A DNA stretch of 64,000 nucleotides from Deinandra increscens subsp. villosa (taxonomy: Eukaryota > Streptophyta > Magnoliopsida > Asterales > Asteraceae). A program made the translations under genes and the position numbers. The notes below the pieces were generated by a model. The model was not told where the DNA came from, searched no databases, and worked only from the letters and a program-made list of their open reading frames with translations. Each line of letters opens with the position of its first letter. The first letter of the stretch is position 1. The DNA lies in the NCBI GenBank assembly GCA_039602395.1, contig JBCNJP010000012.1:28134454-28198453 (forward strand), given 5' to 3'. This document shows, in pieces, positions 47,201-58,669 of this stretch.

Positions 47201-47380
47201 TCATATCCAGACATTTTTCTACTCTTTCATGAGAGTGACTATAAACCACAAATGGCTCTTTTGTTTGCTTTATTTTAATACCCTCAATAACTTAAAGCAT
47301 CTAGAAGACATGCTATTTGTCAAAACATGTAATTCTCAAAGTTATAACATACCACCATATAAAACAAGTTTATTCTCTTT
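44004..47380 (-). mobile_element. Rearranged, degenerate Copia element
   Basis: The left LTR is 44004-44221 (ends TGTTGAATAAC and CATAATA on plus). A purine tract CAAGGGGGAG (minus) follows it. Minus-strand pol remnants: an RNase H-end fragment (44548-44330, 'QLKELHIKRSRSK'); RT fragments at about 45800-45590 ('SRINWPKWKDA', 'DYEETYSPVVDAMRF'-like); and an integrase-C/RT linker at about 46470-46350 ('GPQMRLGKNVGYESLSI'). A 22-bp LTR end plus PBS-like gttatcagcac sits at 46475-46511, then a GAG-pre-integrase remnant 'WHDRLDH' at about 46630. The order is not that of a simple element. All frames are broken. The right limit is uncertain. Confidence 0.75.
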
Positions 47381-47386
47381 AGCGTA

Positions 47387-47520
47387 CTTCACAACATGAT
47401 ACTCGAAGATGAGGACAGGGCGATATCACCGGTACACATTCATGATCCTCCAGTACAGTCGGTTGTGGATAATGTGTTATTGGAGTTACGGAATAGCGAG
47501 ACACATTTAAGCTAGGATTC
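47387..47520 (+). pseudogene. Inverted C-terminal piece of the Harbinger transposase
   Basis: The plus strand reads LHNMILEDEDRAISPVHI and 'VVDNVLLELRNSETH', the C-terminal tail of plant Harbinger/PIF transposases. A TAG follows at about 47513, with more of the tail in another frame ('FDITEHIA'). The main body of the transposase lies on the minus strand and stops just before LHNMI at about 47622. The simplest explanation is an inversion of about 47386-47617. Confidence 0.8.
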
Positions 47521-47616
47521 GACATTACGGAGCACATCGCCCCAAACATGAAGGTCGTATTAACGGAGGCTAAGCTAAACACAAACGTTCCAAGCTAGAT
47601 TGTATTTTCTTTTAAT

Positions 47617-48040
47617 TTAAAAAATTATGTGGTACATGGTATTCTCCATTAGATCTTTATCCACTAGACGTCCTTTCCGATCAACTATCGCCAACTTAGA
47701 TTTTAACATACGAAATGCTCTTTCGACGTCTTTTCTTGCACCCTGTTGTATCTTCTTCATTTTCTTCTCCTTGAGTTCATATGAATGTCGATACACCTTC
47801 ACAAAAGTAGACCAAGTGGGGTATATACCATCAGCAAGGTAATAACCACGCTTGTATTGTCGACCATTAACAACAAAAGGACATCTTGGAGCAACGTCGT
47901 GCAACTCGTTCGTAAACAAGGGTGACTAGTTAAGAACATTTATGTCGGTGTTCGAACCAGCAACACCAAAGAATCAATGCCATAACCACATGTCTTATGA
48001 CGCAACTGCCTCGAGTATTATCGTTGGTTTTGCATGATCA
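47617..48040 (-). pseudogene. Harbinger/PIF transposase, middle and C-terminal catalytic part
   Basis: Minus-strand codons from 48040: 'PTIILEAVAS', 'FFGVAGSNTDINVLN', then ORF 47919-47617 with NGRQYKRGYYLADGIYP and ARKDVERAFRMLKSK, hallmarks of the DDE nuclease of this family (DGIYP and ERAFG-type motifs). In-frame stops replace Gln/Ser codons at three places, yet the frame itself is kept. It continues directly from the N-terminal part at 50947 once the solo LTR is removed. Confidence 0.9.
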
Positions 48041-48468
48041 TGTAACACCCCAATTTTCACAGATACATGATATACATAGTAAATACGTGTTTATATTATA
48101 AATACGTGAGCTTAATTGATAAATGTGATAAGACTATGCTTTAGATAAGTTGCATGTGCTAGAAGTACGTGTTTAATGGCCTATATAATGAAATGTGCAT
48201 AAACGAATGTCTTAAATTCTAACGAAAGTAAAGTATGAGATGAATATGCGTTTATATGAATAACATAATGATACATGTGTGAATTGATGGATATATATAC
48301 GTATGAATACGTGTGTTAATAGTTAACGGGAAAGAAAAAGGACTAAAAATGTAATTATTGTAAAGTTATAAACATATACGGATATTATACGTATCTATGA
48401 TTATTATAAGTATCCCGAGACTTAGAATATAGTAAAAATATATCTTAATATGATTTATAAGGTGAAAT

Positions 48469-48610
48469 AGCAACAACAGCAGAATAGTTCCAGGTTCGAA
48501 AATGACCACAGCAGCAGAATAGTTCCAGGTTCGAAAATACCGCGCGATACGCGCGATACGCGAGAAGTAGCAACAGCAGCAGAATAGTTCCAGGTTCGAA
48601 AATGACCACG
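48469..48610. repeat. Tandem CAGCAGAATAGTTCCAGGTTCG repeats with GCGATACGCG insert
   Basis: Three copies of a unit built on 'agcagaatagttccaggttc' then 'gaaaat'. A gcgcgatacgcgcgatacgc block lies between copies two and three. Confidence 0.9.
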
Positions 48611-50339
48611 TTAACTGACTTGCAGCTCACAATTCGACCTCATACGCGTCGATTTCGATCGATTACTCACCTAGGCACGTGTAGGGACCTCAGACGCACC
48701 TAAAACCTATAAATAGCGGCCTCAATTCCATCAAACAATTCGCAAATTCACTGATCTTTAATCCAAAAACCCTCTTTTGAGCCAGAAACTTCGTCGGAGC
48801 AATTCGAGCAACCGGAGAAGAGTTAGAAGCCGAATTTCTGCAGTCACCCCTTATTTGGTATGCTTAACAATAACCTCTTTCAGTTTTGGCTAATTCGATT
48901 TCTAAGTATGCTTTCTAAAAATGATGTAAAATTAGGGTTCTTAATGTTATTTTGCTCAAATCGGGTGATCGGGTGGGAATTAGGGTCTGAATTTTTGTAG
49001 GTAATCCTAATTTAATGTGTTTTAAGAAAGCCCTAAGTTTATTTCACAATTGGAAAAGTTTTGGTGAAGGTTTTGTTAACGGGTCAAAATTAGGGTTTTC
49101 ATAACGTTACTCTGCCCAAATTGAGCAAACGGTTTTGAATTAAGCTTTGCTATTTTAAAGGATATTATAAAATGTTATAATGGATAATACCCTAATTTGG
49201 TTTTGAAAGAAAATGAGTTTTGATAATAAAATGAGAGATACGTGAAATTAGGGTTTTGAAATATGATTATTTAATATGAAATAATCTGGAGGGTATGGGT
49301 ACTTGAATTTTGGTATGGAACTATGTTTATATATATAATAAGTATATATGGGGTTAAAATGGATAAATGATAAAGTAGTTAAGATACCGAGTTAATCGGA
49401 TATTTAGAAGTTCGCGCGGACCGGAAGGGTAGACACCTGTACACTGGGGTTTCTGGCAATAGCGGGGGTGTCGCCATCCCATCTGGGCAATGGCATCCCA
49501 ACACTGGGCGATCCCGGAGTAAGTGTCTACTTATAGGAATGCGCGTCTTCATAATTATCAATAAAAGATAAGGATAATGGCCTAAAGGGCATTTTGGTCA
49601 TTTTGACCTTTAAAAGGAATAAACTTAATAACTAAGTATTATTAAGTTAATAAAGAGTTAAAATAAACATAGGAAGTGTTTATTATATTAAACCTTGCGT
49701 TAACGCCATATAATACGCGATTAGGTTTATTGGAAGACATAGCGGAGGTTTTCTCTGAATTAACTGCTTAAGAGAATAAGGTGAGTTCTATGAGCCCACT
49801 TTTAAATGTTTTAAATGTTTTAATGTTTTCGGGCTGATATACATGCATTGATACATATTCAACTGTTTACTTGAAAAGTATTTGAGATGCCTTTACTTGT
49901 TTTGTGTTGATACACATACGTGAAAAAGTTATAATACTTATGACTATTTTAAAGTTATTATTTCCTGTTATTTCTGTTTTCGGGAAGGTTATAATGAACG
50001 GGTAATAAAGAAGTTAAACTTTTAAAGAAAAGTTTAAAAAGAGGAAAATGAGTTTTTGAGGATAAAGGAAATGACCCTTGGGGTTATTTTAAAGAAGTTT
50101 TAATCTAAGCACAGATTGTCTGGTAAGAGGGGGGTTGTACAATCGAAGCAGTGGAAATGAAGCCACTGGAGTAACAACGGTTACTCAAGAGGTCGGGAGG
50201 CGACGGCCAACCGAAAGGGACTAAAGTAGTCCCAGAGATAGACAATGCTTAGTAAAAAGAGGTTTTGCTTATAATGTTTCGTATGACTTTATTATTCGTA
50301 ATGATTATTTGCACAAAGGATGGGTCCCGGAGGCCCAAG

Positions 50340-50587
50340 GTATTTTAGAGTATTAAATGATTTTTAATACTGATGAGTTAAACGTTTTGGTATAATCCTG
50401 TTATGCTTTATACCTGTTTAATGTTTATAAAGAAGGGGCCGTTAGGCCCAAATGTTTGGGGTATGTTTTAGAGTATTAAATGATTTTTAATACTAAATGT
50501 TTAAATGTTTTGGTATAATTCTGTCATGTTTTATACCTATTAAATGTTTATAAAGAAAGGGGCCGTTAAGCCCAAATGTTTAAAATA
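50340..50587. repeat. 123-bp tandem duplication in the solo LTR
   Basis: 'ttttagagtattaaatgatt' starts at 50343 and again at 50466, and both copies end 'ggggccgtta(g/a)gcccaaatg'. Confidence 0.85.
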
Positions 50588-50946
50588 GCCTTTCAAGGTA
50601 AAGGTAAAAGTTTTAAATACCTAGAACTCACCAGCGTAAGCTGACCTTTAAAAGCATGTATGTCAGGTATCGGTGATGTTTAAAGTAGCAAGGGAAGGGC
50701 TCTAGCAAGGGCAGATTAAATGGACAAGCTATCAAGAATGACTCGGTAGTAGACTGGCATAGCTATAGATAAGATCTAGTCATAGATTATGTTATTATCT
50801 TCCTTACTATTGTAACTCGTTATATATATAAATGAAAAGTTTTTAATTTCCGCTGCTTAGTTATCTCTGTTGTACCATGTGTTCATGAGTAAATCTGACA
50901 CGTGACCCCTCCTAGAGCCAAGACTGGGAGTGGGCGTCACAGATCA

Positions 50947-51599
50947 CCACGGTGATATTGTCCTCTGTACTTTGTTGGATAGTTTCTCTACTCCCAGTGA
51001 GTACAATAAATGCTACCGATCTTTCTAGGAAGGCCATGCCTTTCTAAATGTGCCTCATACAAATAAGCAATATCATGGCTAGTAGGAGAACGTAGAAATT
51101 CATCTTTATAAAGCTTATTTATAGCATCACAATAATAATGTAAGCATTCGCGTGATGTTCTTTCAGACATGGATAAAGATTCATCATATTCGTCTGGAAC
51201 GTTACCGTATGCTAGTTGACGAATAGCTACTTTACATTTTTACAAGGCGTGAAACTTAGCTGTGCGTCAGTACGTGCTACAAACCACAGGAAATTCTGTA
51301 GTACAATATCGTTCACAATGCTTAAAAAGCAGTCGTTTCGACATCCGAAATGTATCTTTGAAAATAACCTCATTGAAACGAGGGCGATCAGAGAAATATA
51401 ACTCCACCAAGCGTTCATGAGCTTTCACACGATCATGATAAATACTCCTCCTTCGTGAACGAGTTGTATCTCAGAGTTCTTCTTGTTGAATGGTGTTATA
51501 ACAATTCTTCAAAAATTCCAACGCCTACTCGTTTGAACCACTCGAACTGCTAGAGGATGTCATAAACTCGGGTGGTATTTTAAACTTGGAACGATTCAT
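50947..51599 (-). pseudogene. Harbinger/PIF transposase, N-terminal part
   Basis: It starts at ATG 51599 with a Ser-run N-terminus, then 'RRRSIYHDRVKAHERLVELYF', 'FRMSKRLLF', 'HALQKCKVAIRQLAYGN', 'YDESLSMSERTSRECLHYYC' and 'LPRKIGSIYCTHWE', the usual order of plant Harbinger transposases. Four in-frame stops (Ser/Glu-rich N-terminus, before DTTRSRRR, before RTAKFH, and after HWE) but no frameshift. It continues at 48040 beyond the solo LTR. The protein would cut and move the element, but it is dead here. Confidence 0.9.
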
Positions 51600-51900
51600 G
51601 GTTGAGATATAGAAGATATACAAATTTTGAGATGTAGAAAAGTATAGAGATTTGTTGAAAGTGAGTATAAAATTGTGCAAATGTGAGGGTTTATATATTG
51701 GTGTAATTAATTGATTAAATTAAAAAAGAAAAGGAAGGTAGCGGTCATTAGACCGTTCACGGTAAAAAAAAATGAAGGGGAAGAGCTCGGGTTTGATCGG
51801 CTAGTTATACCCGATTTGGGCCTCCAAAGTACCCAAAATACCACTACCCGCACCAAGGGATATGGTACCCGATTTCACAAAACTTGACCCCCACTGTCCG

Positions 51901-51929
51901 CTTAACTACCCGATCCCATACCCCCACCC
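51901..51929. repeat. Right terminus of the Harbinger element (TAA TSD)
   Basis: The sequence ends ctacccgatcccatacccccaccc followed by TAA at 51930-51932, consistent with a G-rich TIR and the 3-bp TAA target site of this superfamily. The matching left end was not found, probably because of the inversion and the Copia rearrangement. Confidence 0.5.
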
Positions 51930-52206
51930 TAACGTAGTTAACTATGCTCCATTAGAATAGATATCGTGTTGCTTTCATATATTTTCTTTTAATTTCCTAA
52001 CTTTTTCTAATTTATTACTTATGTAGTGTTTTCTCCTTTTGGTTGAACTCTTGTATCCTTTTCTAGTGCTTTGCATTTTATCGATTGCTTAAAAAGAATA
52101 ATAAAAATCTTGTTGTTGTCACCTAATCCGTTGCCAGAAAATAATGGAATGTAGCACTACACTACGACATTATATTGATCCAAACACTCACCGACTTGAC
52201 ATTTAA

Positions 52207-52425
52207 TTAACTAGTGCGTGAAAGGCTGGTTCCCCTAATACCGCACCACCAAGCATCATCACGAATTCCTTGTTTTTCCAACGCAACCTTGGACGGGATC
52301 TTATCCAATATCAATCTCCATGCGTGTATATCGACTTTCAGCATCACCCTTTTGCACCATTTGAACTCTCCGGTACCAATAACAATCTCCATGCGTGTAT
52401 CTTGTCTTTCTAAAGTCCAGATCTG
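52207..52425 (-). pseudogene. LINE zinc-binding-domain fragment
   Basis: Minus strand 'FKWCKRVMLKVDIHAWRLILDKIPSKVALEKQGI' matches the zf-RVT start (usually WVPLKVN.FAWR...RIPT). Only about 60 codons survive. 51950-52110 next to it is AT-rich with a LINE 3' UTR-like look, but the orientation does not fit this fragment. Confidence 0.65.
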
Positions 52426-52429
52426 TCAC

Positions 52430-52775
52430 CTTCATGGGGTACTTCTAGCCATTATTAAGGTTCAAGCACTGGACCGAAACGGACACGAAAAAAACCGATT
52501 ATGATGAAAGAAGCGGGTAGAATATGAATTATATTACCACTTGTACTATATAGCGCCAATTTTAGGTCAAATTTAAAGCAAAAAAAGTATCGTATAAGAT
52601 GAATAGGTCATTACGTGAGAATGAAAAATAATTTATTTGGTAGCACATTGAATGAAATAAAATGTTTGGACGATTAATTAAGAAATGAAATTCCTTCCAA
52701 TATTACATAAGGAATGTGATAAAATTACATGTTTGGTAACACATTGAAAAATAACATGTTTGTGTTTGGATCATT
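52430..52775. other. Intergenic DNA, possible MITE half interrupted by the solo LTR
   Basis: 52635-52775 repeats 'tttggtaacacattgaa' and 'aatgaaattccttcc', features of small Harbinger-type MITEs. Similar AT-rich 'attcctttcattta' words resume at 55250 beyond the LTR. No gene. Confidence 0.35.
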
Positions 52776-55232
52776 TGTAACACCCATGTTCAATTTGATG
52801 TCAAAACACAACGGTCATTAATATTCAAGTTGGTCCCAGAAATTTTTTTGTTCGAATTACATGTTTTAACCACCCTACCACCCAAAACTTGGGCTTACAT
52901 GTTTACAAAATATACCATTGGGTAGTAATTGACGTTCATAAGTTGTTAAATAACATTTACATGTTTTATAAACAAAAAGTACGAAACGGGTCTTTTTCCT
53001 TCACGTGATCGGTCCTTCTTAGCATTGATGAGCACCCGTCAAGCCTTCGACTTTCCTGCAATTCACTCACTTTCAATAGTGAGTTTACATTGCTGAAACA
53101 CATATAAAACTGCGGTTACAAGAAAAATAATAATCAAAATCAGGGAATGGGTTCTAGGCGTATCGCCTAGAACTTACCCATTTCCAGGCGATACGCCAAG
53201 AAGTGTAGGTGTGTCGCCTGCCACTCAGGATGTTCCAGGCGATACGCCTGGAACTACATTTCCAGGGATTTGGCCAATTTTCGGCCAAATTTATACTTAG
53301 CCAAAATTTTAGTCCCCTTACCCTGTTTACACCAGAATTCACCCAGCTGGTTTCTTACCATCTTGTCAAGTGTTTCAACACTTATATTTTGCCTTTAATC
53401 ATAAGATTTAGTCATGTGAACATACCTCCATCAATTTCTAAGACAAATAGTATCAACGGGATTCCTCCGACCCATTTGACCCATTTGACCCATTAAGGGA
53501 TTTCTTGTGGCAACCATCAAAGGCTACCATCCAAATTTTAACAATACATATAATTTACGTCTATGATCATAATGCAAGCAATATGGCCACACAATATTAG
53601 TGTGCAAATTTAAACATTAGTTCTACACTTCCGTTATGAATCTAGCAGTACGCATTACCAAATACACCAAGTTTTGACATAGTCCATGAAATTTCACTCT
53701 ACTAAAGATTAATTCAACTAATCATTTTAGTTGATAACCAAATTACCCTTGTTTCTTATTTGACTCGTTAAGACGGGTCATTGCCCTTGGTTTACTCTAA
53801 TGCCTAGTTTGACCACATATTAACTTGGAAATCTATGGTTCTAAAACCATTTGCGATTCCTTTCTCTCTTGTTACTTGGCATGGACTCTATAAGCCCATT
53901 TTCGCTATCGCAACTTTTATTCACTACATGATTCACCCGAATATTTCCTATGGTCAAGTTTGTCATTGGAAAACCCATTGGCTTTGGGCTTCACGGTTCC
54001 TAGAACCATTCGTCACCCATATACACAATATATAGATTATTCAATTGGTTAAGTAACTACATATTTACTTATCTACTTCATGTAACATAAATAATGTTAC
54101 CTCGAGAGCTTGATGTTCCACTATTACCTTGGTTTCTTGCTTGATCACCTTGAACACCTAACGGGTCACTAATAAGTTAGGACCTTTAACAACATAACAT
54201 TATTATCATATTTTCATTAACATGATTTCTATGCTACACATACATGTTTTCACATGTTTAACAACCAAGCATATTTGTCAAGTTTACATCAAGCCTTATG
54301 GTCTTATTTCACCCTATATCTAATAAAGCATTCACTAACCAATTATAGTCATAGATTGTAATTTCACCAAGGATTGGGTAACTTTATGCACATAATATCT
54401 CCTATGACCATTCAAGCTCAAAATCTAGCAATTTGCTTGTTTTATCATCAATTAGTTTCTTTTAGGCATTTTGTCAAACACATGGTGTGCATTCATGTTT
54501 ACACACATATAAACCCCATCCCTTGTATTCTCAAGAAACCATTTGACATGGAGTTTGTGTAATTCATTACAAACCCATCATCATATAACGAAATTTATCA
54601 ATTAACAACATATTTATGCAAGAATTCCATCAATGGAACCTAATTCATGACTAACCTAAGTAGTCATCCACCATGGATGTTTAAGTGTAAGCAATTGGTG
54701 ACTACTTCACCAAATGTTTACCCAACTAGCAAAATATGCTACAATTAAGGTTCCTAGCATCATAGAGTTCACCAAACAACAACAAATTTGCAGATTTGAG
54801 GTCCAATTTCGTGACCTACACAAGCTAGGTTCATAGGATTTTACTTACTTGACACACTAAGGATGATGAGGGGTGATTAACTACTCCAAAACCAAGGTTG
54901 CATGCCAAAATCGCAACCAAGACCTCTTGGATTACAGAAATTTGAGAAGAGTAATGTGGAGGGGGAGGAGCTCGATCTCCTGGTCGTATATGCGACCTCC
55001 CCTCCTTCTTTTCCCCTTTTTGTTTATTCCACTATCACTAAATGACAGTTCTGGCCCTTTAAGTTTGGTTCTTGTTTTGTTTACAACTAAAACACAAAAG
55101 TTACCCATTTAACCCCATAGTTACCCCAATTTAAATTATTTTAACATAAGAGGGTTATTTTTAGCTAGGAAACTGAATTTGACTAGACGTTGACGGGAAA
55201 TTTTAACTATTAAAATTTTTTGGGATGTTACA
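52776..55232 (+). mobile_element. Solo Gypsy LTR, 2457 bp (TSD TCATT)
   Basis: TGTAACACCCATG at 52776 to GGGATGTTACA at 55232, with perfect terminal inversion TGTAAC...GTTACA. Flanked by TCATT at 52771-52775 and 55233-55237. Contains the aggcgatacgcc cluster at 53158-53252. No coding region. Confidence 0.95.
53158..53252. repeat. GGCGATACGCC palindromic word cluster
   Basis: gcgtatcgcc, aggcgatacgcc, a variant gtgtcgcctg, and aggcgatacgcctgg occur within 95 bp. The last is itself palindromic. Confidence 0.85.
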
Positions 55233-55237
55233 TCATT

Positions 55238-55690
55238 ACATAAAAATGTGATTCCTTTCATTTATAATGATTTTCATTCCTTAGAGAGACGGTCCTTAAA
55301 AAAACACATTTTTTTGAACAACAGGAAAAGACATACATTCTATTTGGGAAAACTTTCCTTAACCGAAGGTGACATGCAAAGTGATTTTTCAGGAGAATCC
55401 AACCAAGGGAGTGTATGACACGATCAACTTTTCTTGCGCTTCTTCTTTGAGCTATAGGAAGCAACGCTCGTACATAATTTATGATGCATTTCATCCATCT
55501 GGTAGACCTGGTGTACCATTTGTCTTTGAGCTTAAAACGCAACGCGAACAAACTATTTCCTCTATCTCTCGGATGATTAAACACCTTATAAAAACGAAAT
55601 GTGAATAAAACAACAAATAAATATTTCATTATTTTCGAACCCAAACAACTTAAATAACATCAACGATCATCAAGACATAGTCAGATAAAC
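55238..55690. other. Unidentified stretch with an open minus-strand frame
   Basis: A 128-codon minus frame (55644-55258), basic and rich in Arg/Lys/Phe, overlaps a 79-codon plus frame (55369-55608). Neither resembles a family I know. Codon use does not clearly favour either. It could be a decayed DNA-transposon fragment or chance. Confidence 0.25.
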
Positions 55691-58486
55691 CCTTTTTAAT
55701 AAACATCGATCAAGAACCAAACCCGCAACCCCTTTGGGCCGGTTCGACCCAACAAGCCCAAACCACATTTACTAAGCCCGCGACTTAACCAACTTACCAA
55801 CCTGGTTACCCGAAGGCCCAACCCGATTCCCTGGCCCAAGTCATGGTCCAGTGGGCCCAGCCCACCTCCTCCTTCTCTCGGCCCAACCAACACTAGCCCA
55901 AACTCCTTTTTTTTATGGATTTAGCCCAAACACCCTACCCATTTTGCATGTTGAAAAAAACGTGAGCCCATTTAAATCTCCTACCATCACCATGAAGTAC
56001 TAAAATATGGATATGTTTTTTGGTTCCATGTGACATGTTCGAAATATTAGACATACTTAGAAAGATTTTTTTTCTTAATCATCATAACACAAGTTTAAAT
56101 AAAAATCATTACATGGATTAAGAAAAAAAAATCAATTTATCTTATGTGAATGTCACTAATCTAGATATAGCATTAATTGGCATCTAAGAAAGTACCTAAG
56201 GCTTAAGAAAGAATCTTTGGGACAATACCCAAGACTATCACCATAAAATCATAACCTCCATCACCATTTCCACACACAACTTAAGCACCAACTCAAACCA
56301 TCTCCTCCCCCATTTCACTTAAAATCTCGGCAGCCCCTTCCCCCTTTCCTGCCTCCACAGATCAGCTCCACCTAGCCACCACCATGAGCCGCTGCTAGAA
56401 CCACCAAGCCACCTTCTCCTCCCTCCTTTTCACGGTTCTCAAACCCCCATTTGTGAGTATTGTAACACTTCTTTTACCCTTATATTTCTACATATTATCT
56501 AACACCCAAGAACACTCAAATGTCTTGATGCAATACTCTCATCTCCTACCTTTCTTAGTAACAAAAGTGAATGAGGAAAACATAAACTTGTACATTTTTT
56601 TTCAATAATCTTGATCTATACATGTTTTGGTGCCTTTTGAGGCTTGAATATTACCAAAAATGTGAGTGTAATCACAAGAAATCATAGGGAAAGTATTGTG
56701 GTACACTAAGACCTCTTATTTTGATCTTCTTTCTTTTGTTATAAGTTAAATGGAATAAGGTAACACCCTTAGATCTTGTCTACATGAGCTCATCTTTGAG
56801 CCATATTCTTGTTTCCATTTTACTATCATTTTTCTAACATAGTGAAGTCCTAACACCTTTGTGTTAGTGGATGATGATCAAGACTCAAAGCCAAATCATA
56901 ATGACTAGTAGTTATAGAAATAAAACTCCATGAGTGCTTGTTACTAAATAAAAAATTGGCTATGATAATTTGTCTGAACTAAACGTGGTTAATAAATATA
57001 AGTAAATCATAGGAAAATTTTCTAAATAAGGTGTTGGTAAACAATTACTTGGACATAAAAGCAACTATAGATACTAGTGATAAGTAATTTTGTTAGTTGA
57101 TTTTGTTCAAAATTATGATTTTGTTCAATATTATGCACCATAATGTTACTAAGGAGATTTAAGTGCTAATTTACATTTAGAAAAGACATGACCTTGTAAC
57201 TTAAAACACAAATGTTAGTAATAAATAAAAGACCTCAAGTAAGTATAATGTTCTTGGTTATATTTGGTTTAAATGTCTCATTCAATTTATGATTTCTATT
57301 ATCACATATAAGAGAAAAATTTATGACTAAAAAGGGGTATTCAAAATCTTGGAAAATAATCCCAAGAGGGGCTTAGTCTCATAAAAGAAATTTTTGTTAT
57401 TTAAATCGTGTTTCCAATATCTAAAACATTGTAAATACAAATCTGGTCCAGATCAGTGGTGGGACGAAATTTTTATAAAAAAATTTAAGTACTTTTATCA
57501 AACCATGACGACCAAAATGTAAAAATGTTACCCAGGAAAGAAACGGGAATCGAATCGGAGTTCTATAACAAGAAAACGCGTTTTAAGCGAGTTTCGTCAA
57601 AACTGACCAAACCAACTTTTTAAATCTTAAAAAGTCTAAGCAACGTTTATAAACTTCTATTCCAAGTGTTTTAAAAACCAAAAATCATTTTAAATAAATA
57701 AAACCGGAGAAAACGTCGTTACCGTAAACTCTATTCCAAGTGTTTTAAAAACCAAAAATCATTTTAAAAATAAAACGGAGAAAACGTCGTTACCGGTAAA
57801 ATCGGGTAACTACGACGACACAAATAAAAATATAAAATTTGAAGTCATAAAATATTAGAACGGTTTTATTTTCTCAAAACGCTAAGTATTTGGGTCAAAA
57901 CTAACTTACTCGATTATTTAAACGCAAAATTCAAGATGTTCTCGTTTTTGAAAAATTAACGAGAGTTATTTTTATTCGGTGCCGTAAACTCTATACAAAT
58001 TGCTTTCATAAGTTTAGCACGCACTTTTCACCTCTACACTGATCAGGTGAGTTTCACGACCCCTTTCCTTTTAAACTGTTTTAATACTATGGGGGAGAAA
58101 TCATGATCAAACAAACACTTTTACATGATATTATGGATTAACTGTTAGACGTATGGTTACATGTTCTATTACTGCTCAACTTGTGTGCATTTCGTTAAAT
58201 AAGGTCATGCAAACCAAACCCCACTATTAAATGATTTCAGTTAGTTCTATACGAAACGATAGCTAGTGAATAGATCTATTTGGGTTGATAATTCTGCTTA
58301 CAGCTGTTCGCTCCAGTCATGAGACCATGGATAGTCAGTAAGTACATGCCAGTTATTCTGTTACATTCGGTATTTCTTGAGCAAAATACCATGAGTGGGT
58401 AAAACTGTTATTTTTTGAAATCAAGGTTCATGTGAGATCATGCAACAACAACGATATTCCTTTTCAATAACTTGTATGCAAAATTG
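55690..58486. mobile_element. Gypsy LTR-like noncoding DNA
   Basis: No gene. 55700-55900 has dense 'ggcccaa' words. 56320-56470 ('ctcggcagccccttcccc', 'ccaccaccatgagcc') resembles the transcribed part of long Asteraceae LTRs. 57440-58060 has the usual LTR style ending in 'ctctacactgatcaggtgag'. Ends were not resolved. The CACTA element begins at 58487 within it. Confidence 0.4.
57650..57797. repeat. 74-bp tandem duplication
   Basis: 'tattccaagtgttttaaaaa' starts at 57658 and 57732. Both copies end 'gagaaaacgtcgttaccg'. Confidence 0.88.
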
Positions 58487-58669
58487 CACTACGTCAAAAT
58501 TCACCTTTAGCCACGGAAAAAAACCGTGACCAAAGGTGTCTGGTCACGTTTTTTTTCTTTCAATTTCAATCGACACCAAAGGTCCCGTCACCTTATGTAT
58601 CCTACGGCCACGTTACAATATCAGTGGCTGAAGCCACCTAGAAGCGTGGCTAAAGGGAACCAATATTTG

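Larger units (their letters stand above)
48041..50941 (+). mobile_element. Solo Gypsy LTR, 2901 bp (TSD GATCA)
   Basis: Starts TGTAACACCCC and ends GGGCGTCACA. Flanked by GATCA at 48036-48040 and 50942-50946. No internal domain or second LTR, so it is a solo LTR left by recombination. The strand follows the layout of related LTRs ('ctcaccagcg ... gctgacc' near the 3' end at 50628). It splits a Harbinger transposase pseudogene cleanly. No gene inside. Minus ORF 49561-49379 and similar are chance. Confidence 0.95.

Noticed and set aside
55258..55644. A 128-codon minus-strand ORF as a real gene
   Set aside because: No recognisable motif, an overlapping plus-strand frame of similar quality, and TE-derived flanks. 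It is kept only as an unidentified stretch.
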